The notes below the pieces were generated by a model. That model was given only the letters and a program-made list of their open reading frames with translations. It had not been told where the DNA came from and ran no database searches. Below, piece by piece: positions 1 to 7,834 of a DNA stretch of 16,924 nucleotides; position 1 is the first letter of the stretch; each line of letters starts with the position of its first letter. The DNA is from an uncultured Eubacteriales bacterium (GTDB lineage: Bacteria; Bacillota; Clostridia; Oscillospirales; Butyricicoccaceae): positions 1-16,924 of the forward strand of contig CAJKFC010000037.1 in NCBI GenBank assembly GCA_905199135.1, in the 5' to 3' direction. A program made the position numbers and the translations under genes.

Positions 1-402
1 GGCTTTAAACGCCCTGCCGTAATAGACCATTAGGGCGATGGGAGTAAGACCCAGTTCAAAGCATATCGTCGTGAGTACGAATGTAAAGGCGATTCTTTTG
101 AGGGTAAGCTCTTTTTTGTAGAGCAAAAGGCCGAACACCACGCCTTTGAGTCCCGCGATTATCGTGAAAATAGGATTGAAAGCGAGACCCGCCGAGTTGA
201 GAAGCATACCGAGTACATCTGCGACGACCGCTGAGAGACCTCCGTAAACAGGGCCCAAAAGATAGCTTATAAGAACTGCCGGAACAAAGCCGAAGCTAAG
301 TCTGTCGAGATTTCCGGGAGTGTAAATGTAGAGAAATCGGGACAGGACGATTTGTATTGCCACAAGCATGGCGGCAATAGTGAGTTTTTTGAGTTTAGAC
401 AT
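1..402 (-). CDS. ECF transporter S component, FolT-like (partial, 3' end outside window)
   Basis: The reverse strand from 402 to 1 is one open frame of 134 codons that runs off the window, so only the N-terminal part is seen. The protein is very hydrophobic, with at least four likely membrane segments, and starts MSKLKKLTIAAMLVAIQIV. The early segment with RFLYIYTPG, then LDRLSFGFVP and a segment ending LLGPVYGGL, followed by VVADVLGML, is the pattern of energy-coupling factor (ECF) substrate-binding components. The R-F / L-R-x-S-F-G-F-x-P arrangement points to the folate-type FolT group. Such proteins bind a vitamin in the membrane and pair with a shared EcfA-A'-T module, which is not in this window. 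The ATG at 402 has the strong site GGAGGGG just upstream on the minus strand. Substrate assignment is by resemblance only; another ECF S family is possible. Confidence 0.72.
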   Translation of the reverse strand, partial: MSKLKKLTIAAMLVAIQIVLSRFLYIYTPGNLDRLSFGFVPAVLISYLLGPVYGGLSAVVADVLGMLLNSAGLAFNPIFTIIAGLKGVVFGLLLYKKELTLKRIAFTFVLTTICFELGLTPIALMVYYGRAFKA

Positions 403-429
403 AAGACCCCTCCGTATGTATGTGTTTTT

Positions 430-447
430 TTCGGGTTTTTACCCGAA
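430..447 (-). other. Hairpin in the 5' leader of the ECF S-component gene
   Basis: TTCGGGT and ACCCGAA form a perfect 7-bp stem around a 4-base loop. On the minus strand it would lie about 10 nt from the predicted transcript start and is followed by A residues, not T, so it is not an intrinsic terminator in that direction. On the plus strand the T run precedes the stem, so it is not one there either. A role in protecting the 5' end of the mRNA is possible. Confidence 0.4.
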
Positions 448-463
448 CGCAAAGGATATGCAT

Positions 464-492
464 ATAATACCATATTCGTTATAAATTGTAAA
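464..492 (-). promoter_or_regulatory. Sigma-A-type promoter for the ECF S-component gene
   Basis: Read on the minus strand there is a -35 box TTTACA (492-487), a 17-base spacer and a -10 box TATTAT (469-464). Transcription should begin near 457, leaving a leader of about 55 nt before the ATG at 402. The leader is too short to hold a tetrahydrofolate riboswitch. Confidence 0.6.
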
Positions 493-525
493 GGCAAAAA
501 CTGCACAATAATGGGGTGTTTGCTA

Positions 526-554
526 TTGCCCATTTGAGATTTTTTTGATATAAT
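526..554 (+). promoter_or_regulatory. Sigma-A-type promoter for the gdpP operon
   Basis: A -35 box TTGCCC (526-531), a 17-base spacer and a perfect -10 box TATAAT (549-554) place the transcript start near 561. This leaves a leader of about 40 nt before the ATG at 604. It is divergent from the promoter at 464-492. Confidence 0.65.
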
Positions 555-590
555 ATAATAATAAAGCAGAATGTGCTCATTACGAGTGTC

Positions 591-600
591 AAGGGGTGAG
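591..600 (+). promoter_or_regulatory. Ribosome binding site that sets the gdpP start
   Basis: AAGGGGTGAG lies 4-8 bases before the ATG at 604. The upstream in-frame ATG at 571 has no such site and lies only about 10 nt from the predicted transcript start. The 604 start is therefore preferred. Confidence 0.65.
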
Positions 601-603
601 ATT

Positions 604-2598
604 ATGGATAAAAAACTTATGAAAATTATAGAGCCGGGCGTAAGGCTCTGCTTTGTCTTTCTGCTTTTCTTTTCTCTTTACAGCCTGACCGTCTCAATCA
701 AAGTGGGATTTGTGCAGCTGGGAATATCCATACTGCTGCTCATCTACTACAAAATAGGTTCCAAAAAGCGCAGCGCCATAGTGGGAAAATATGTGGAAAG
801 CCTCATATTCAAGGTGGACGACGCCTCGAAAAATTCCCTTTTGGATTTTCCCCTGCCCATGATGATTCTTGAAGTGGACAGCTCCGAGATAATATGGAGC
901 AACGAGAGTCTTCTCGATACTTTCGGCTATAAGGACAGAATATACGGCAAACTTTTAAAGGATATAGTCGACGGATTCGACACAAGGTGGCTCAAGGAGG
1001 GCAGAACGGAGTGTCCCTACGATGTCACTGTGGGAGACAAGGTATACAAGATAAACGGAAATATAGTCAGAAATAAAGACGGAGAGGGCGGCGGTCTTGC
1101 GGCTTTGTACCTTACCGATATAACCGAGCTGAGAAAACTCGAGGAGACTTACGGCAAGACCCGTCCCGTCGTAGCCCTCATAAATCTCGACAGCTATGAG
1201 GAGCTGGTTAAAAACCTCTCCGAATCGGATAAATCTCAGCTTCTGTCCCAGGTGGAAAAGGAGCTGACAGGCTGGGCGGAAAAGGCCTCGGGCATACTCA
1301 GAAAGCTGGAGAGAGACAGATTTCTGTGCATATTTGAAAAGAGCGCCCTCGATGCCTTTGCCGAGGGAAAGTTTGAAATTATCGAGAAGATAAGAGAGCT
1401 CAAAAACAACGAGGGAATGTCGGCAAGCCTTTCGATAGGCATAAGCCGAGATCTCGGCAGCTTTTACGAGCTTTACAAGCAGGCGGGCGTGGCCCTCGAC
1501 ATGGCTCTGAGCCGCGGAGGAGATCAGGCTGTAATAAAATCGCCGTCGGGCTTTGAGTTCTTCGGCGGTCAGACAAAAGAGGTGGAAAAGCGCACAAAGG
1601 TCAAGTCGCGAGTGGTGGCCAACGCCTTGAAACAGCTAATAGCCGAGTCCTCCAATGTGTTTGTCATGGGTCATAAGTATTCCGACCTCGACAGCCTGGG
1701 CGCCTGCGTGGGCGTGTGCGCCGCCGTAAGGGCGCTTGGCAAGACGCCTTACATTATTATAAATCAAAACGCCACATCGGCCACTCCTCTCATAGAAAAG
1801 CTCAAGAAAATGGAGGAGTATGAAGGCACTCTCATCGACTACGATGAGGCCATGTATTACGCAAATCCCGATTCGTTCCTGGTCGTGGTCGATACCAACC
1901 GCCCCGATATGACCGAGTATCCCGATGTTTTGACCACCGTTCCAAAGATAGCCCTTATAGACCATCACAGAAGGGCGGCGGATTATATAAAGGACACGGC
2001 AATAACCATGCACGAGCCCTATGCCAGCTCCACCTGTGAGCTGATTTCCGAGCTTTTGCAGTATATGCTGCCAAATCAGACTCTTACGAGGGGCGAAGCG
2101 GAGGCTCTGCTTTCGGGTATTTACCTCGATACCAAGGGCTTTACCGTCAAGACGGGCGTCAGAACCTTTGAGGCTGCCGCACATCTCAAGCAGGCAGGAG
2201 CCGATATGCTGGAGGTCAAGCACCTCTTCTACAATGACTTTGACTCCTATGTCAAGAAATATCAGCTTATTTCGGCGGCCGACGAGATGTTCCCGGGCAT
2301 TACGGGCGTGTATACCGACGATATAACCGAAAGAGCCACGGCGGCGCAGGCGGCCGATGAGCTTATAAACATAAAGGGTATAGCGGCTTCGTTTATCGTG
2401 TTCAGGGAGAAGGACGGCGTATGTGTATCGGCTCGTTCCTACGGACAGGTAAATGTGCAGCTTGTGCTTGAAAAGATAGGCGGCGGCGGAAGCCTCACCA
2501 TGGCGGGCGCCCAGTTCGGAAACGACGAGACACCCATGAGCGTGTTTGAAATGGTCAAAAACGCCGTCAAGGAATATTTGGATGAAAAACAAAAATAG
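604..2598 (+). CDS. gdpP: Cyclic-di-AMP phosphodiesterase GdpP (DHH/DHHA1 family)
   Basis: This 664-residue protein has the full GdpP layout and usual length. Two membrane segments lie at about 15-30 and 33-50, followed by a PAS-like region (about 75-180), a degenerate GGDEF domain (about 185-310) without an intact GGDEF motif, and a DHH/DHHA1 phosphodiesterase (about 340-660). Catalytic metal-ligand motifs are present: GHKYSDLD with H357, D361 and D363, then D430 in DTN, and D453-H454-H455. GdpP hydrolyses the second messenger c-di-AMP to pApA and so affects cell wall, potassium and osmotic control. The DHHA1 glycine motif reads GGGGSLTMAGAQ, with Ser630 where family members usually have His. 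It is first in the operon, 17 bases before rplI, the classic Firmicutes order. An in-frame ATG at 571 would add 11 residues but lacks a ribosome binding site. Confidence 0.93.
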   Translation: MDKKLMKIIEPGVRLCFVFLLFFSLYSLTVSIKVGFVQLGISILLLIYYKIGSKKRSAIVGKYVESLIFKVDDASKNSLLDFPLPMMILEVDSSEIIWSNESLLDTFGYKDRIYGKLLKDIVDGFDTRWLKEGRTECPYDVTVGDKVYKINGNIVRNKDGEGGGLAALYLTDITELRKLEETYGKTRPVVALINLDSYEELVKNLSESDKSQLLSQVEKELTGWAEKASGILRKLERDRFLCIFEKSALDAFAEGKFEIIEKIRELKNNEGMSASLSIGISRDLGSFYELYKQAGVALDMALSRGGDQAVIKSPSGFEFFGGQTKEVEKRTKVKSRVVANALKQLIAESSNVFVMGHKYSDLDSLGACVGVCAAVRALGKTPYIIINQNATSATPLIEKLKKMEEYEGTLIDYDEAMYYANPDSFLVVVDTNRPDMTEYPDVLTTVPKIALIDHHRRAADYIKDTAITMHEPYASSTCELISELLQYMLPNQTLTRGEAEALLSGIYLDTKGFTVKTGVRTFEAAAHLKQAGADMLEVKHLFYNDFDSYVKKYQLISAADEMFPGITGVYTDDITERATAAQAADELINIKGIAASFIVFREKDGVCVSARSYGQVNVQLVLEKIGGGGSLTMAGAQFGNDETPMSVFEMVKNAVKEYLDEKQK

Positions 2599-2615
2599 CA
2601 GATAAGGAGATAAAC

Positions 2616-3062
2616 ATGAAGGTAATTCTTTTGCAGGATGTAAAATCCCAGGGTAAAAAAGATCAGATTATAGAGGTTTCGGACGGCTACGCAAGGAACT
2701 TTTTGTTCCCCAAAAAGCTGGCGGCCGAGGCCACAGCCGATGTAATCAACAGCAGAAAGATAGCCGATGCAGCTGCCGCAAGAAGGGCAGAGCTTGAGAA
2801 AAAGGCCGCTTTGGAGCTCAAAAAGAAGATGGAATCCATGTCAGTGACAATCAAGGCAAAGGCCGGCACGGGCGGAAGACTTTTCGGCGCCATCACCACA
2901 AAGGAGATATCCGACGCATTAAAGGAGCAGCACGGCTTTGAGGTGGAAAAGAACAAGATAACCATCGAAAATCCCATCAAGGCTTTCGGAACATACAGCG
3001 TAAAGGTAAAGCTCTACCCCGAGATTTCGGGAGCGCTTACCGTAAAGGTCACAGAGGAATAA
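2616..3062 (+). CDS. rplI: 50S ribosomal protein L9
   Basis: The protein is 148 residues, the normal length for L9. The N-terminal rRNA-binding domain shows the conserved signature MKVILLQDVKSQGKK followed by VSDGYARNFLFPKKLA. A long charged connecting helix rich in Ala, Lys and Glu follows (about 45-75), then the C-terminal domain with the GGRLFGAITTKEI segment. It binds 23S rRNA near the L1 stalk and supports reading-frame maintenance. The start is supported by AAGGAG at about 2604-2609. It lies between gdpP and dnaB, a neighbourhood conserved across Firmicutes, and its stop is one base from the dnaB start. Confidence 0.97.
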   Translation: MKVILLQDVKSQGKKDQIIEVSDGYARNFLFPKKLAAEATADVINSRKIADAAAARRAELEKKAALELKKKMESMSVTIKAKAGTGGRLFGAITTKEISDALKEQHGFEVEKNKITIENPIKAFGTYSVKVKLYPEISGALTVKVTEE

Positions 3063-3063
3063 A

Positions 3064-4398
3064 ATGGAGAGGGAGCTTCTCATAAGGCAGGTTCCCCACA
3101 GTATAGAGGCGGAGCAGGCGGTTTTGGGTTCTATTGTCATAGACCCCGCCTGCGTTCCTACTGTTTTGGGCATGCTCAGCCCCGACGATTTCTATATCGA
3201 TGTGCACAAGATGATATACGAGACTGTGGTGGCCATGTTTACCATGGGAAAGAAGATCGACTATGTCACAATTCTCGATGAGATAAAGATGTCGGGAAAC
3301 AAGGGCAAGGTGGACAGAGATTTTTTCTTAAAGCTTGTCGAAACGACGCCCACCTCGGCAAATGTGGAGCAGTACGCCGATATAGTCAGGGGAAAATCAA
3401 TGCTGAGAGACCTTCAGTCGGTCTCTTCCGAAATAATGGAGCTGACCAAAAACGAGCAGGAAGACCCTCAGAATGTGGCCGAGCTTGCCGAGCAAAAAGT
3501 GTACTCGGTGAGACAGGGCAGGGAGATAAAGGGACTGATAAGTCTTAAAAGCGCCATCAAGGATGTGTACGACACCCTTGACGAACTGGCTCTCCACCCG
3601 GGTCAGATTCCCGGCGTCACCACGGGATTTTCCAGCATAGACAATTTCATAGGCGGTCTAAACAAGGGTGAGCTTGTGCTTTTGGCGGCAAGACCTGCTA
3701 TGGGTAAGACCAGTATGGTGCTCAACATGGCGACTTCCGCGGCAAGATCCAGCGGAAAAACCGTCGTCATATTTCAGCTTGAGATGTCGAAAGAGCAGCT
3801 CGCCACAAGAATGCTATCCAGTGAAGCCCTTGTCGACAGCAAAAAGCTAAGAATGGGCACACTCGACGAAAAGGACTGGATAAAGATAGCGGGCGCCAGC
3901 GAAAAGCTTTCCAAGCTGAGCATAATGATAGATGACAATTCCGCCATAAGCATATCCGAGATGAAGGCAAAATGCCGCCGCCTGGGCGACAGGCTGGGAC
4001 TTGTGGTAATAGATTACCTTCAGCTTATGCAGGGCTCACGCCGCACCGAAAACCGCGTGCAGGAGGTCAGCGAAATATCGAGAGGTCTTAAGATAATGGC
4101 CAAGGAGCTCAATGTCCCTGTCCTGTGCTGTTCGCAGCTTTCCCGAGCTTCCGAGTCGAGAAAGGACAAGAGACCCATGCTCTCGGACCTCAGAGAGTCG
4201 GGAGCCATAGAGCAGGACGCCGACATTGTAATGTTTCTCTACCGCGATGACTACTATGACCCCGAAAACGGCAAGAAAAATGTTGCCGAATGCATAATAG
4301 CCAAAAACCGACACGGCGAGATAGGAACGGTGGAGCTCCAGTGGCTCGGACAGTTCACTTCTTTTACAAGTCAGGACACGGTGCACAATGAAAGCTAA
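3064..4398 (+). CDS. dnaB: Replicative DNA helicase DnaB
   Basis: This 444-residue protein is the hexameric helicase that unwinds DNA ahead of the replisome (called DnaC in Bacillus). The N-terminal domain begins with the typical PHSIEAEQAVLGSIVIDP, and the RecA-like C-terminal domain begins near residue 180. Walker A is ARPAMGKT with K215. Walker B is LVVIDYLQLM with D317. The later conserved segments CCSQLSRASE, SDLRESGAIEQDADIVMFLYR and IAKNRHGEIG are all present. No intein interrupts it. It starts 1 base after rplI, using GAGGAA within the end of rplI as its ribosome binding site. Its last 11 bases overlap the start of tilS, which suggests translational coupling. Confidence 0.97.
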   Translation: MERELLIRQVPHSIEAEQAVLGSIVIDPACVPTVLGMLSPDDFYIDVHKMIYETVVAMFTMGKKIDYVTILDEIKMSGNKGKVDRDFFLKLVETTPTSANVEQYADIVRGKSMLRDLQSVSSEIMELTKNEQEDPQNVAELAEQKVYSVRQGREIKGLISLKSAIKDVYDTLDELALHPGQIPGVTTGFSSIDNFIGGLNKGELVLLAARPAMGKTSMVLNMATSAARSSGKTVVIFQLEMSKEQLATRMLSSEALVDSKKLRMGTLDEKDWIKIAGASEKLSKLSIMIDDNSAISISEMKAKCRRLGDRLGLVVIDYLQLMQGSRRTENRVQEVSEISRGLKIMAKELNVPVLCCSQLSRASESRKDKRPMLSDLRESGAIEQDADIVMFLYRDDYYDPENGKKNVAECIIAKNRHGEIGTVELQWLGQFTSFTSQDTVHNES

Positions 4399-5374
4399 GG
4401 TCAAGGCGTTTATCACAAGATACGGCATGATAAAAAGGGGCGACAAGGTATTGTGCGCCCTTTCGGCGGGCGCCGACTCTATGGCCATGGTGATGCTTTT
4501 GAAAGAGTTGTCAAAGGAGATGGGCTTTGAGGTTGCCGCCGCCCACTTTATCCACGGCATAAGACCCGAAGAGGCTGAAAAAGAGAAAAATCTGGCCCAA
4601 AACCTCTGCGAGGAGCTTGGCATCGAGTTCCGTTTTGAAGAGGGCGACACTTTGAAATACTGTAAGGAGCACAAGCTGGGCACCGAGGACGGCGCGAGGC
4701 GTCTTCGGTATGAGTTTTTGGAGAGGACGGCAAGGGAGCTTAAAGCCGATAAAATAGCCACCGCCCACAACAAAAACGACAACGCGGAGACGGTGCTTCT
4801 CAACCTCATAAGAGGGTCGGGCATGAGAGGCCTTTCGGGAATTCCCCCTGTGAGAGATAACATTATAAGACCTGTCATGTGCCTTTCAAGGCAGGAGATA
4901 GAGCAGTATCTCGGAGAAAGGGAATACGCTAAGGACGCCACCAACTACACTTTGGACTATACCCGAAACAAGATAAGGCATAAGCTTTTGCCCCTTGTGG
5001 AGGAGATAAACGACAAGGGAATAGACAACATAAGCCTTGCCGGGCTGAGACTTCGTGAGGAAAACGATTTCATAGAGAGCGAAGCCGAAAAGATCGTCGG
5101 CAGCTGTTCTTTTGAAAACGAAATCATCTCTGCCGACATAAAACAGCTCAAAAAGCTCTCTCAGGGGCTTTTGAAAAGGGTCATACACAGGCTCTACGAA
5201 AAAGCCGGAGGCGATATGGGAAAATTGTGCTCGGTACATATTGATTCGGTGGCCGATTTGGTATATAATAAGTTGCCGCCTAAATATATTGTAATGCCCT
5301 CGGGCATAAGAATGAGGCTGAAAAATAAAAAGCTACTGATATATAATGGGGAATGTGAGGATAAAATATGTTAA
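4388..5374 (+). CDS. tilS: tRNA(Ile)-lysidine synthetase TilS (short form)
   Basis: TilS attaches lysine to C34 of the CAU-anticodon tRNA-Ile, so that it reads AUA and is charged with isoleucine. That suits this genome, where AUA codons are abundant. The N-type ATP pyrophosphatase domain carries the PP-loop as SAGADS (residues 26-31) instead of the usual SGGxDS. It is followed by AAHFIHGIR, EDGARRLRYEFLE, and the signature NAETVLLNLIRGSGMRGLSG. At 328 residues it holds the catalytic domain and part of the helical middle domain. The C-terminal domain of the longer (about 430-470 residue) forms is missing or very short. The gene overlaps dnaB by 11 bases and hpt by 7 bases, and tilS-hpt-ftsH is a classic Firmicutes order. 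Confidence 0.92.
   Translation: MKAKVKAFITRYGMIKRGDKVLCALSAGADSMAMVMLLKELSKEMGFEVAAAHFIHGIRPEEAEKEKNLAQNLCEELGIEFRFEEGDTLKYCKEHKLGTEDGARRLRYEFLERTARELKADKIATAHNKNDNAETVLLNLIRGSGMRGLSGIPPVRDNIIRPVMCLSRQEIEQYLGEREYAKDATNYTLDYTRNKIRHKLLPLVEEINDKGIDNISLAGLRLREENDFIESEAEKIVGSCSFENEIISADIKQLKKLSQGLLKRVIHRLYEKAGGDMGKLCSVHIDSVADLVYNKLPPKYIVMPSGIRMRLKNKKLLIYNGECEDKIC
5241..5269 (+). promoter_or_regulatory. Possible internal promoter for hpt-ftsH inside tilS
   Basis: TTGATT (5241-5246), a 17-base spacer and a perfect TATAAT (5264-5269) lie about 100 bases before hpt. The site is within tilS codons, so chance cannot be excluded. The fit to the sigma-A consensus is as good as that of the promoters in non-coding DNA here. 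Confidence 0.4.
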
Positions 5375-5907
5375 ACGACATCGAGAAAGTTCTGATAAGC
5401 AGGGAAGAGATTGCGGCTATGACAGAGAGCCTGGGAAAAAAGCTCTCGGAGGATTATAAGGACAAAAACCCCATCATGGTCTGTATTCTCAAAGGTTCGT
5501 CGGTGTTTTTCGCCGATCTTTTAAGGGAGATGTCGATCCAGTGCCGCATGGATTTCATGCAGGCTTCCAGCTACGGAGACGGAACAGAGTCGTCGGGCAG
5601 CGTAAAAATTATTAAAGATTTGGACACAAATATAAAAGACAGAGATGTTATAATTGTCGAAGATATAATAGACAGCGGCATAACACTCAGCCGTCTTGTC
5701 GCAGAACTCGGAAAAAGAGAGCCAAAAAGCCTTGAAATATGCACACTTTTGAATAAACCGGCCAGAAGAAAGGCCCATGTAGATGTAAAATACAAGGGCT
5801 GTGATATCCCCGATGAATTTGTCGTGGGCTACGGTTTGGACTATGCGGAAAAATACCGCAACCTCAAAGATGTGTGTATTCTCAAGCCGGAAATATACGC
5901 AAAATAA
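5368..5907 (+). CDS. hpt: Hypoxanthine phosphoribosyltransferase
   Basis: This cytoplasmic purine-salvage enzyme joins hypoxanthine or guanine to PRPP to give IMP or GMP. The 179-residue length is normal for bacterial HPRT. The PRPP-binding motif reads VIIVEDIIDSGITL, with E98-D99 and the loop D102-S103-G104-I105-T106. The N-terminal ILKGSSVFFADLLR and the C-terminal FVVGYGLDYAEKYRNL are also characteristic, the latter holding the base-contacting part. The ATG at 5368 lies 7 bases inside the end of tilS, with GAGGA about 7 bases upstream. It is in the conserved position between tilS and ftsH. Confidence 0.96.
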   Translation: MLNDIEKVLISREEIAAMTESLGKKLSEDYKDKNPIMVCILKGSSVFFADLLREMSIQCRMDFMQASSYGDGTESSGSVKIIKDLDTNIKDRDVIIVEDIIDSGITLSRLVAELGKREPKSLEICTLLNKPARRKAHVDVKYKGCDIPDEFVVGYGLDYAEKYRNLKDVCILKPEIYAK

Positions 5908-5920
5908 GTAAAACATATAC

Positions 5921-5930
5921 AGGAGGCAGG
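5921..5930 (+). promoter_or_regulatory. Ribosome binding site supporting the TTG start of ftsH
   Basis: AGGAGGCAGG immediately precedes TTTG. With the TTG at 5932 as start, the first residues are MSKRNRG, a basic N-terminus right before a membrane segment. No ATG in this frame gives as good a site. Confidence 0.7.
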
Positions 5931-5931
5931 T

Positions 5932-7794
5932 TTGAGTAAGAGAAACCGAGGAATCGGTCTGTACATCATAATTTTGCTGATATTCATTGGAACGAGCGCA
6001 AGCTTGCTCAATGCGTCGAAGCAGAAGGTTGTTGTATATTCCGATGTAGTAAGGCTGTTTGAAGAACAGCAGGTCAAGAATTTTTCCATAAGCGGAACGA
6101 CTATTACGATGGAGCTGCGCGACAGCGCGGGCACCGTTGTGAAAACAAGTATCCCCAGCCTTGATGTCTTTCTTTATGACTTGGGAGACACGATAAAAGC
6201 TCAGAGAAGCGCAGGCATTATTGAAAATCAGATATATCAGGAGGAGAGCGGCTCGATACTCATGCTGTTTCTTCCCTATATCGTCATAATAGTGCTTTTC
6301 GGCGCCTTCTGGTTCTTTATCATATCCAAGCAGCAGGGCGGCGGAGCAGGAGCCGGAATGAATTTCGGCAAATCGAGAGCGAGACTTTTCACCCCGACAG
6401 ACGGAAAAACCGTTACATTTGAAGATGTGGCGGGCGCTGACGAGGAAAAGGAAGAGCTCAAAGAGGTCGTGGAATTCCTCAAAAATCCCCAGAAATTCTC
6501 GGCAATGGGCGCGAGAATTCCCAAGGGCGTCATTCTTGTGGGCCCTCCGGGTACAGGTAAAACCCTTATAGCGAGAGCGGTAGCAGGCGAAGCAGGCGTG
6601 CCCTTCTTCTCCATATCGGGCTCCGACTTTGTCGAGCTCTATGTGGGTGTCGGTGCAAGCCGTGTCAGAGACCTTTTTGACAACGCCAAAAAGGCAGCTC
6701 CCGCAATTGTGTTTATCGATGAGATAGACGCCGTGGGTCGTCAGAGAGGCGCAGGTCTCGGCGGCGGACACGACGAGAGAGAGCAGACACTCAACCAGCT
6801 TTTGGTTGAGATGGACGGCTTCTCCAACAACACAGGCGTTATAGTTGTGGCGGCCACCAACAGAGCCGACATTCTCGACCCCGCACTTTTGAGACCGGGC
6901 AGATTTGACAGACAGGTCTATGTGGGCGCTCCCGACATAAAGGGCAGAATAGACATACTCAAAGTTCACGCCAAGAAAAAGCCTTTGGCAGACGGCGTAT
7001 CTCTGGAGTCGATAGCGAGAACGACGGTAGGCTTTACAGGAGCCGAGCTTGAAAATCTCCTTAACGAGGCGGCGATTATCGCTGCTAAAAAGGGTCTCAG
7101 CGCCATAGGCAACGAGGAGCTTGATGAGGCATTCCTCAAAGTCATCATGGGCAATGAGAAGAAGAATCGCGTCATGAACGAAAAGGAGAGAAAACTGACT
7201 GCATATCACGAGGCAGGTCACGCCATAGCCACAAGGGCGCTGCCATCTCAAGACCCTGTGCATCAGGTTTCTATCGTGCCGAGAGGCAGAGCGGGCGGAT
7301 TTACCCTTTCCCGTCCCGAGGAGGATAAGTTCTACGCCACAAAGAGCGATATGATGGACGAGATCGTCACGCTTTTGGGCGGCAGAGTTGCTGAAAAGCT
7401 GATAATGGGCGATATCTCCACAGGCGCTTCCAACGACCTCGAAAGAGCAACCCATATTTCCCGCTCCATGGTCACAAAATACGGCATGAGCGACAAGGTG
7501 GGCAATATGGTCATTGGATCGGCTCACGACGAGGTTTTCCTTGGCAGAGATTTTGCCACATCGAAAAATCTCTCCGAACAGATGGCTTCTCTTGTAGACA
7601 GCGAAGTAAAACTCATTTTGGACAATGCATTTGTCCGCTGTGAGGACATACTGAAGAGATATATGGACGCCCTTCACAGAGTGGCTCAGAAGCTTTTGGA
7701 AAAGGAAGTCATAGACGCCAAGGAGTTTGAAGAGCTTTGGAACGGCGAAGAGCCGAGCGTTTTGGATGATATTCCTGTAAGCGTTACAGAATAA
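5932..7794 (+). CDS. ftsH: ATP-dependent zinc metalloprotease FtsH
   Basis: This membrane-anchored AAA+ protease degrades misfolded membrane proteins and short-lived regulators. It is 620 residues. A membrane helix lies at about 9-26, an extracytoplasmic segment at about 27-107, and a second membrane helix at about 109-131. The AAA domain follows with Walker A GPPGTGKT (204-211, K210), Walker B FIDEID (D263, E264) and the second region of homology ending in RPGRFDRQV. The protease domain has the zinc motif HEAGH (H426, E427, H430) and the third ligand region, with D502 in GASNDLERAT. The start codon is TTG at 5932 behind AGGAGG. It is the last gene of the operon and is followed by a hairpin terminator. 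Confidence 0.97.
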   Translation: MSKRNRGIGLYIIILLIFIGTSASLLNASKQKVVVYSDVVRLFEEQQVKNFSISGTTITMELRDSAGTVVKTSIPSLDVFLYDLGDTIKAQRSAGIIENQIYQEESGSILMLFLPYIVIIVLFGAFWFFIISKQQGGGAGAGMNFGKSRARLFTPTDGKTVTFEDVAGADEEKEELKEVVEFLKNPQKFSAMGARIPKGVILVGPPGTGKTLIARAVAGEAGVPFFSISGSDFVELYVGVGASRVRDLFDNAKKAAPAIVFIDEIDAVGRQRGAGLGGGHDEREQTLNQLLVEMDGFSNNTGVIVVAATNRADILDPALLRPGRFDRQVYVGAPDIKGRIDILKVHAKKKPLADGVSLESIARTTVGFTGAELENLLNEAAIIAAKKGLSAIGNEELDEAFLKVIMGNEKKNRVMNEKERKLTAYHEAGHAIATRALPSQDPVHQVSIVPRGRAGGFTLSRPEEDKFYATKSDMMDEIVTLLGGRVAEKLIMGDISTGASNDLERATHISRSMVTKYGMSDKVGNMVIGSAHDEVFLGRDFATSKNLSEQMASLVDSEVKLILDNAFVRCEDILKRYMDALHRVAQKLLEKEVIDAKEFEELWNGEEPSVLDDIPVSVTE

Positions 7795-7800
7795 AAAAAT

Positions 7801-7829
7801 AAAAGTCCTGCCTAAGGCAGGACTTTTTT
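7801..7829. terminator. Bidirectional intrinsic terminator between ftsH and the HPt gene
   Basis: AAGTCCTGCC (7803-7812) pairs with GGCAGGACTT (7816-7825) around a TAA loop. A-T pairs extend the stem on both sides, so T runs follow it in either direction. It begins 6 bases after the ftsH stop and ends 6 bases from the stop of the convergent HPt gene, so it can serve both operons. Confidence 0.9.
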
Positions 7830-7834
7830 GTGCT

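Noticed and set aside
430..447. The TTCGGGT-ACCCGAA hairpin considered as an intrinsic terminator
   Set aside because: On neither strand does a T run follow the stem, and it lies inside the leader of the minus-strand gene.
1636..2592. A 318-codon open frame on the minus strand opposite gdpP
   Set aside because: It lies wholly within the conserved DHH part of gdpP, with no ribosome binding site and no known motif.
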